Shown here: positions 57,580 through 64,000 of the stretch, piece by piece
How the letters are laid out: each line of letters starts with the position of its first letter
How positions within the stretch are numbered: the first letter of the stretch is position 1
Assembly: GCA_037974335.1 (NCBI GenBank)
Contig: CM075740.1
Coordinates: forward strand, 13,537,071-13,601,070
Source of the DNA: Prionace glauca
Taxonomy: Eukaryota; Chordata; Chondrichthyes; Carcharhiniformes; Carcharhinidae
Direction: 5' to 3'
Length of the DNA stretch: 64,000 bases
The notes under the pieces: generated by a model
Told to the model about the DNA's origin: nothing
Database searches by the model: none
Seen by the model: the letters and a program-made list of their open reading frames with translations, nothing else
Translations under genes and position numbers: made by a program

Positions 57580-60500
57580 CTGGAAAGTAGAGACAAGGAT
57601 CGCACATCCATTAAAAATCAGCATTAATGACTGAGTCATTGTTCCATCTTCTTCAAATTGTTTTTTTAAGTCGGTATTATTCTACAAGAATGTATAGATT
57701 TTATACATTGGAATCTTACTGATGCCAAATGCAAAAAGGCAGAGACTCTGTTTCTAGAACATATACAACCTGAGAAGGCTTTTCTTTTTTCCCTGAAAGG
57801 ACAGGAACATACAAATAAACTCTGAGCTAAAGGAAATAGTGGAGTTTGAAATATTAAAGAGAAAAATAGGAAGGGAGTTTCAATGCATCCACTTGTGATC
57901 TGAGGCAACGCAGCCCGAGCCAATGTCGCGAACACCGAGAATTTCAGAATAACTCTAATCACTCAGAATTTGGGGTCAATATTGGAATCTATGCTGACGG
58001 CTACATTTCTGGAGTTTGCAACTCCAAAACCTCGATTCCAAACAGTGAAATCGATTGTTTGCTTCTGTCACCATTTATCTCTCTGACGCAAGTCCTACAT
58101 ACTGGACTGATATTTGGGTTTGTGAACATTCTTCGCCACGGCTTCACACCGTGTCCCGCCCAGACCAACAGTGACGATGTACCGTAAATCTTAACAAATA
58201 TCTCCCTGTCAAGATAGAAATGTTTGGAGACATTTTTTTCGGAGTGGAGTGTCACAAACGATTTTTTGCCGCTCAGAGGAACAGTTTCTAATAAATATTG
58301 TAAACAATTCTAATATATAACAACATAACTTAATAACACCCTCAAAAGGCCTGTAATAAATCAAACATGTCCTCATAATTATTTATCTCACACACCTTGT
58401 CGTGAAAGCAGATGGACTGTGAGATCTTTCTGTGCTTCGGTAGGGAGCCATGATTCTGACATTGGAAGAATGATTCTACTTCACAAACACTTAATTGTGA
58501 GGATGTTCTGAGGCCGTGGTCGGCGCTAAGTAAACGCAGGTTTGCATTTTCGTTCCTTTGACATTAGTCGATATTCATAAAGCTGAAAGGGCGTTGTATC
58601 AGAATCTTGTCTCTTTAAGTAACCATTTACCGCTTAAGTTACCATCTATCACAGTCAATGGGGAAACGCTCAGTAAATACGTTAATATATTGTAAGGCTT
58701 CGAAGAAAGGGTTCCGATATGAATATCCATTTCAAACTAAAAGTATCAGGCTAATCTTTTACAATTCGCCCTGACAGTGAGGTATTGTGTCGCTACAACA
58801 GCAATATGGGTTTTGTCGCTGTCAGTAAAAAATCGATTGTCTTTGGAGCTAGAAATTCGTCTTATATTTTTGTTGGAATGGAATTTGGATGTTGAAACTG
58901 AGTCGGCAGACAAATGCCGCAAGCCCTTATTTCAAACCTGATATCTTCTTCCTGCGCCCCCGAGAGTTTCGTTGGATCAACTCAAATGTTTGCACCGATG
59001 AGCGAGTGTGAAGACCGAGTTCTATTTAGCGGACTTAAGTGAATTATTTTTACAGCGGCATTTTCACCAGATCTGATTTCTTAAAGTAACAACTCAAATA
59101 TTCAAAAGCATTTTTTCCCTTTTTGCCTCATGCTGGTCCATTTCACCGTAATATCGCCCAGTAAGCAAATGACTTGAAGAAGCAAGTAATAAAAAAGGGA
59201 AAGTAAGATTGAGAAGGGAAGAGACCCTGACCACAGCTTTCCAATCGGGCCCGGAGCAAGTTTGACTCTCGGAGGCAGGAAGAGAGATGAAATTGTCAAA
59301 GGGCGAAAGGTGGGTGGCATAATTATAGACCAGTGAACCTAACCTCACTGAATGGAGAACCAATGGAATAAACGCGGCATAATCAAATATAGCGATCACG
59401 GCTTTGCTGCCGGAAAATCTCACCCCATAGCGTTAATTGGTATTTTTGAGCAGGTAGCATGAAGCGGTGAATTACGGCAATATTTTTGGTATAGTCTGCA
59501 TGGATTTTAGCAAGGCCCTTGTTAACTTCACACATAGGATGAACAGGTTGAATCCGAAATTGGCTCAGAGGCAGGGAACAAAGGGTCCGTATATCAATGA
59601 GTGCCTGTATGATTGTTCTTCGATGACACAAATTTGGCAGTGTTGTTGCGAACAAGAAAGCTGGATAATGCAGGAAGACAATGGACTGGTTAGATTAGTG
59701 CACCGGCGGCAAATGGAATTAAATGCCGAAAAGTGTGAGGAACTGCACTTCAGGAAGACCAACAAGATAAGCGAGTGCACTGCACAGATGGGAAAATGCT
59801 GAGAAATGTACAGAAAATTCATTAACAGAAAACGCAGGTCCACAGATTCTGAAGGCGGTTGAGCAATTTGATATGGTAGCAAAGAAGGCATAGGAGGCTT
59901 TTACATTTATAAGCTGAGGTAGAGATTGTTAGAACTTTGAGGTTATGCTGAAACTGCTGGAAAGACGCATAGAAAAAATGTAATTGTACGAGAACGAGTA
60001 CAGGAAGATCTAGAGGGATGTCGGGTGGAATGGAATATTTAGTTATAAATAAGTATTGAATTGTCCTTTTTCTTCGGAACAGATGAGGCTGAACGTAAAT
60101 CCATTTGAAGGCATAATATTCTGAGGTGTCTGGGCAGAATGGATCGGAAAACAGTATTGCCAATGGTTGAGGGGTCGATAAGAACAGAACGTGGATTTGT
60201 CGTTAGAAGTAGAAGGTTTCGCGGGGATTGGAAGGGAATAGTTTCACCCAGAGGGATGTGGAACCTACTGCCGGAGAGGCTGTTATTGGCAAATTAATGG
60301 TCAATTAAACGAACATAGAGAGTGTAATTTAAAGGCTAATGAATAAATGTTAGATTGTTCCTTGTGAACCAGTGCCGACACGATTGGCCAAGTAGACTGC
60401 AACAATTTTGCAAAGATATACCATTCTATGATTTTGCGAATATATTATATTGCTTTTCTCCCTCATTAAAGTACAGGAGGGACAGTGTGGATATCTATAA

Positions 60501-62434
60501 GGTACACTGCCGGAACTCCGACAACAGCTTCCAAACCAGTCATGTCTTCCACTGGACCAACTCACGGGCACCAGATGCACGGCTACAACACCAGATGGTA
60601 AATCCCCAACAAGCCACACAACATACCAAAGTAGAACTGTACCGCCTTTTCTTCACTGTCGCCTGACCAAAATCTCTTAACTCACTTCCTAACAGCTCTG
60701 CGGTGTACCTATGACAATTGGATGACATTGGTTTGAGAATGCGGCTTGCCACCACTTTACCATGGATATTAGGCGGGGTGGGGGAATGGGGTTGGTGCAA
60801 TGAATGTTACCCTTCTGATCACATCCCATCAGTCAAATAATATTGGCAGTAATCTCCATCTTTTGTTCTGTTACTACTGACAGTCACAGAACCAACAACA
60901 ATCTGAACGAGTCCACAATAATACTCAAAAACCTGACCACCTTATTCCGGGACATTCCAAAACAGGTTGAATGGGAAGAAAATGAATCATAATTTCCCAA
61001 GAAAGCAAATATTCCACACATCATTGGTATTTGTTGCGATGTGATCCAGTTCCAATCAGGGTCGATTATTCCTGGCGGAATTCCGGGAACAATATGGTTA
61101 TTTTGGTCACCAAAATAATGCAAAATATTAGGCTGAGAATTTTGTACTGAACGGTTTTCAGTGAGTTTGGGGACCAGGGGGAGTGAGTCGCATCCAGTTA
61201 CCACACTATCATTCCGCAGACATAATGCAACCTTGCTTTGAATGGAATGAAACAGCCTGATGTAAACGCTTAGAATGCAATTCTGACCCTTTAAACTAGA
61301 CTATAGGGGCAGCGTATGAAAGAACCTGAACCACTGTGTCCCTTCATACAATCATGGAATTATAGACCACACTAGGTGGCCGATTGTAGCTTGTACAAAC
61401 TTCCCCATTTAGCTCATTTGCATGCCTGTTTTTTTCACTTTTGAAATGTTTATTGTCTTGCTAATTATAGTTCCGCTCGCAGTGTTCATTCAGCTCGGGC
61501 ACTCCACTCCTAATACTGGCTAATCGAAGGGAAACATTCCATCTTTTTGCAATCGCATTCTCAATCATCTCCTCGCACTGCCGGCTGGATCAGATGGTTC
61601 AAAATTCTGCCCAGTCCCAGCAGATCAGACCGGAAGCTTCCAGTGAAATGAGTTTCACTCGTAACTGAAATGTCCCTTTACCCTATCACATAACAGCACA
61701 CACTCCAGACAATCGCCTGAGTTCTGAGCCCTGCTATCACTGAAATATCATTTCCTGCTGAATCAAAGATAACAATATTTTAGGAGCAATCATTTTGATT
61801 TGCACGAATTCAGTCCACCGATCCGACCGTTTCCAAGTACATTTTGTTATTTAGAAAGCGTCACAAATGTTAGAGGAGAGTTAAGTGATTTACTTACTGC
61901 CCAGATTCAACATCGTTCCGCTCCCGAAAATGATTCTATATGGACTGCTGAGCAAAGCACCACAGTAATAATCTGCAGCGTCCTCCGATTGCACGTTGGT
62001 GATGGTTAAATGCATCTTTGTTCTTGATGAGTCCACAGACCCGGCGAATCGATTCGGAATACCCGAAGCCAGACCAGAGTACTCGGACCAAACAAGCACA
62101 GGGGCGCTGTCGGGTTTCTGCCAGTACCAGCTCGCCCAGTTGCTGCCAATGGTGCCTCCGGACATGGTGCAAGTGATGGTGACGGTCTTTCCCGGTGAGG
62201 ACGAAATGGATCCTGGTTGGGTCAGGACAGGATCCGCAATTGTACCTGGTGAAATGCAAAGTATTGTCAGTCACACACTGTGAAATGTTGAATATAGCTT
62301 ACAATTCAGGTTCGTTAAAACACGAGCTGAAAAGCAGATAATGTGAATAAAATGAGCGTTACTTCACGCCGACGCCCGTACTTACTGTGGAAACAGAGTA
62401 TCAGTGCGGCGAGAACTCCAATCGATTGTGTCAT
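57257..62434 (-). CDS. IGL: Immunoglobulin lambda-like light chain gene, germline-joined, unit 4
   Basis: Exons 62386-62434, 61898-62245 and 57257-57579; 239 residues, open, with GT-AG splice sites. The V-C intron (4,318 bp) keeps the segment deleted in units 2 and 3. It has the most divergent CDRs of the four. Confidence 0.93.
59486..60333 (+). mobile_element. Decayed CR1-type LINE fragment in the V-C intron, unit 4
   Basis: Copy of 3845-4690 that pairs with unit 2 in its distal part (GAACAGAACGTGGATTTGTC near 60182). Confidence 0.75.
60475..60760 (+). repeat. Non-LTR 3' tail in the V-C intron, unit 4
   Basis: Copy of 4835-5125, grouping with unit 2. Confidence 0.5.
61898..62245 (-). CDS. 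IGLV: Germline-fused V-J exon, unit 4
   Basis: CDR1 TIGSNWAS (Trp replaces Tyr53), CDR2 EYSGLAS, CDR3 GALLSSPYRI, J FGSGTMLNL, framework EDAADYYC. The CDR3 Leu for Arg change and Trp53 are unique to this unit. Confidence 0.95.
62386..62434 (-). CDS. IGLV: Leader exon, unit 4
   Basis: Same 49-nt leader as unit 3 (MTQSIGVLAA...). Donor GTAAGT at 62385-62380. Confidence 0.92.
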
Positions 62435-62510
62435 GGTGAAGGTTTGGGGAGAGGAAGAAGGAAAATAAATCCTGACACGAACGCGCTTCTGAGTCCATTC
62501 CAACCTCTCC

Positions 62511-62576
62511 TTAAAAAGACTCAAACACCGCAAGGCGAATGAATATTAATAACGTATGCAAATTTCCTGTCACGTG
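62511..62576 (-). promoter_or_regulatory. Ig light-chain promoter, unit 4
   Basis: CACGTG at 62576-62571, octamer at 62563-62556, TATA-like CTTTTTAA at 62518-62511. Confidence 0.85.
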
Positions 62577-62949
62577 TTATTAGGCCGAAGATCTCTATTT
62601 CGGTATTGTCTGATATTTGCAGAGTGAACACGTCAGCCATTTTGGAAAAGAAGAAATATAAATCTCCCAAGGCACAGAATAGCATGTAAAATGCCTCAAT
62701 ACCCAACCCCCCTCTCCGCCCCCCCCCCCCCAAAAAAAACAAACGGTGCGGTGAAACATAAAACAGATTAAATGGATCGTGGCTTGATGTCCGGAAGCCT
62801 GCAGATTACAACAAATAAATGTTGCGGGCAGTAAGCTGTTTAATAGGCGTAACGTCCTTGGAATAAATGAATGACGAAAAGTGTGAGTTGAGATTTCATG
62901 TGCACACAGAGAGGCGTAAGGCCGCATTTCTTGGTGGCTTTTCGCGATT

Positions 62950-63131
62950 GATGAATAGAAAGATAGATAGGCAGACAGACAGACAGACAGATAGATAGAT
63001 TGACAGATAGACAAATAGATAGATAGATCGACAGATAGATAGATAGATGAATGGATGGATAGATAGACAGGCAGATAGATAGACAGACAGAGGGATAGAG
63101 ATAACTAGTCAGATAGATACATAGACAGATG
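62950..63131. repeat. GATA/GACA microsatellite, unit 4
   Basis: About 182 bp, with the same tract as unit 2 except for scattered bases. Confidence 0.95.
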
Positions 63132-63945
63132 GCTATGCGAAGTGAGTGAATGAAAGACAAGTCCCGAAGAACATTTCATTACCTACCGAGAATGTGATTA
63201 AATGCCAAGACTGCCCACTCAGCTTTATTCAAGTGTTGGAAACCCACGGCATCCACAGTGAGTTAAGCCTTGGCAAGTTGAAATGCCCGAGGAAGCAGAG
63301 CTTTCGCATGACTTTCATTGTTTGATTTGAAGGGCATATTTGCTGTCATAGGAAACAATGAGTTTGAGAATGTCAATGCATTTGCCGACAACGGACTGAG
63401 CTGAAAATAGCCGTTTTTTAAAATCAGATTTCTGATGACAGGTGACCCTCCCCCAACACCACCCTCTCCTCCCGCCGCACGACAGTATTGCAGAAGCCAT
63501 CGTACAATGTTCTATTGCTCCCTCATTTGAAAAATTAAACAAAATCAAGCAAGCCCTTTCAATGTTGATAACGTTAGCTTGTCACACACCTTCACCCCAT
63601 GTGTCCTTGAACAATTGTGAGAACTAACATTTCGGTTATGCAGCTGAGGCGCACAGAGGAGAACGAGAATAAATGAATTAATTCCTTCGCCTGGAGAGCT
63701 GCCGATCGCGGTGCAGATACAGTTGCGTCAGTATAAAGAATTCGAGAAGGTTGATCGCAGAAAGAGGGCAATCAGCCCATCGCATCCATGTCGGTTCTGT
63801 AAAGGAGCGATAGAACTGGAATTTCTGTCTTGGTCTTACTCCAGTTTTCGACATATTTTCTACCTTTTTGTCAGGGATTGTTAAATCATTTCCCGCTAGC
63901 CCTTGATCCAGTTGCCTCCAGATAGATCATTAAGAGTCGGAACAT

Positions 63946-64000
63946 ATTTACCCACCACCAGCCCTCTTCTGTTCCTGTTGCTGTTCACAGGTTATTTCAA
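63946..64000 (-). mobile_element. Decayed antisense LINE 3' region, unit 4, cut by window end
   Basis: Start of the copy corresponding to 8300-8720. Confidence 0.45.

Larger units (their letters stand above)
55639..64000. repeat. Light-chain cluster unit 4, cut by the window end
   Basis: The first 8.36 kb of another unit, including a complete gene. It retains the segments corresponding to 2220-2422 and 7899-8151 of unit 1, so on these markers it pairs with unit 1. Its first 300 bases are more diverged than the starts of units 1, 2 and 3, which are nearly identical. Confidence 0.95.

Noticed and set aside
1-64000. Retroviral, LTR or capsid-bearing elements
   Set aside because: No protease, integrase, envelope or terminal repeats were seen; all reverse transcriptase remains are of the non-LTR type.
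1-64000. CRISPR array or bacterial operon structure
   Set aside because: The repeats are 18-kb gene clusters or tetranucleotide microsatellites in a vertebrate locus with introns.

Overview
The window comes from a cartilaginous fish, most likely a shark. The evidence is a tandem array of self-contained immunoglobulin light-chain clusters, each with its own promoter, leader, V, J and C. In every cluster V and J are already fused in the germline. That layout is known for the type II (lambda) light-chain genes of sharks. The remaining sequence is a shark-type layering of CR1-clade LINE debris, a tRNA-derived SINE and microsatellites. No species can be named from the sequence alone.

Layout: three complete units and one partial unit lie head to tail, phased here on the window start: unit 1 (1-18249), unit 2 (18250-36537), unit 3 (36538-55638) and unit 4 (55639-64000, cut off). 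Each unit carries one light-chain gene on the minus strand, so transcription runs toward lower coordinates. Reading a unit in that direction: a GATA/GACA microsatellite; a promoter with E-box, ATTTGCAT octamer and TATA-like box; a 49-nt leader exon; a 140-bp intron; a 348-nt fused V-J exon; a 4.1-4.6 kb intron holding old LINE remains; a 323-nt C exon; and an AATAAA signal about 55 nt after the stop. All four genes are open through every exon, with consensus splice sites, and each predicts a 239-residue light chain.

The rest of each unit (about 8 to 18 kb in unit coordinates) is mostly decayed non-LTR retrotransposon sequence in both orientations, a 153-bp tandem duplication and, at the ends of units 1 and 2, a SINE plus a younger CR1 3' fragment. 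Unit 3 differs. It carries a 3.8-kb CR1 insertion with an uninterrupted 992-codon ORF2, nested inside an older LINE fragment, and it has lost a 2.4-kb block that units 1 and 2 retain. Unit 2 has a private 475-bp LINE insertion in its V-C intron.

History: the four units are mosaics. Over most of the alignable length, units 2 and 3 pair against units 1 and 4, including two shared deletions. Between about 3.9 and 6.7 kb, which covers most of the V-C intron and the V-J exon, units 1 and 3 pair against 2 and 4. Inside V-J, codons 50, 54 and 75 show all pairwise combinations. The C exon is almost invariant (one nucleotide difference among four copies). The picture is repeated unequal exchange and gene conversion that homogenises C while shuffling CDR-bearing V-J sequence. 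No protein-coding host gene other than the light chains was recognised, and no retroviral or LTR element was seen.
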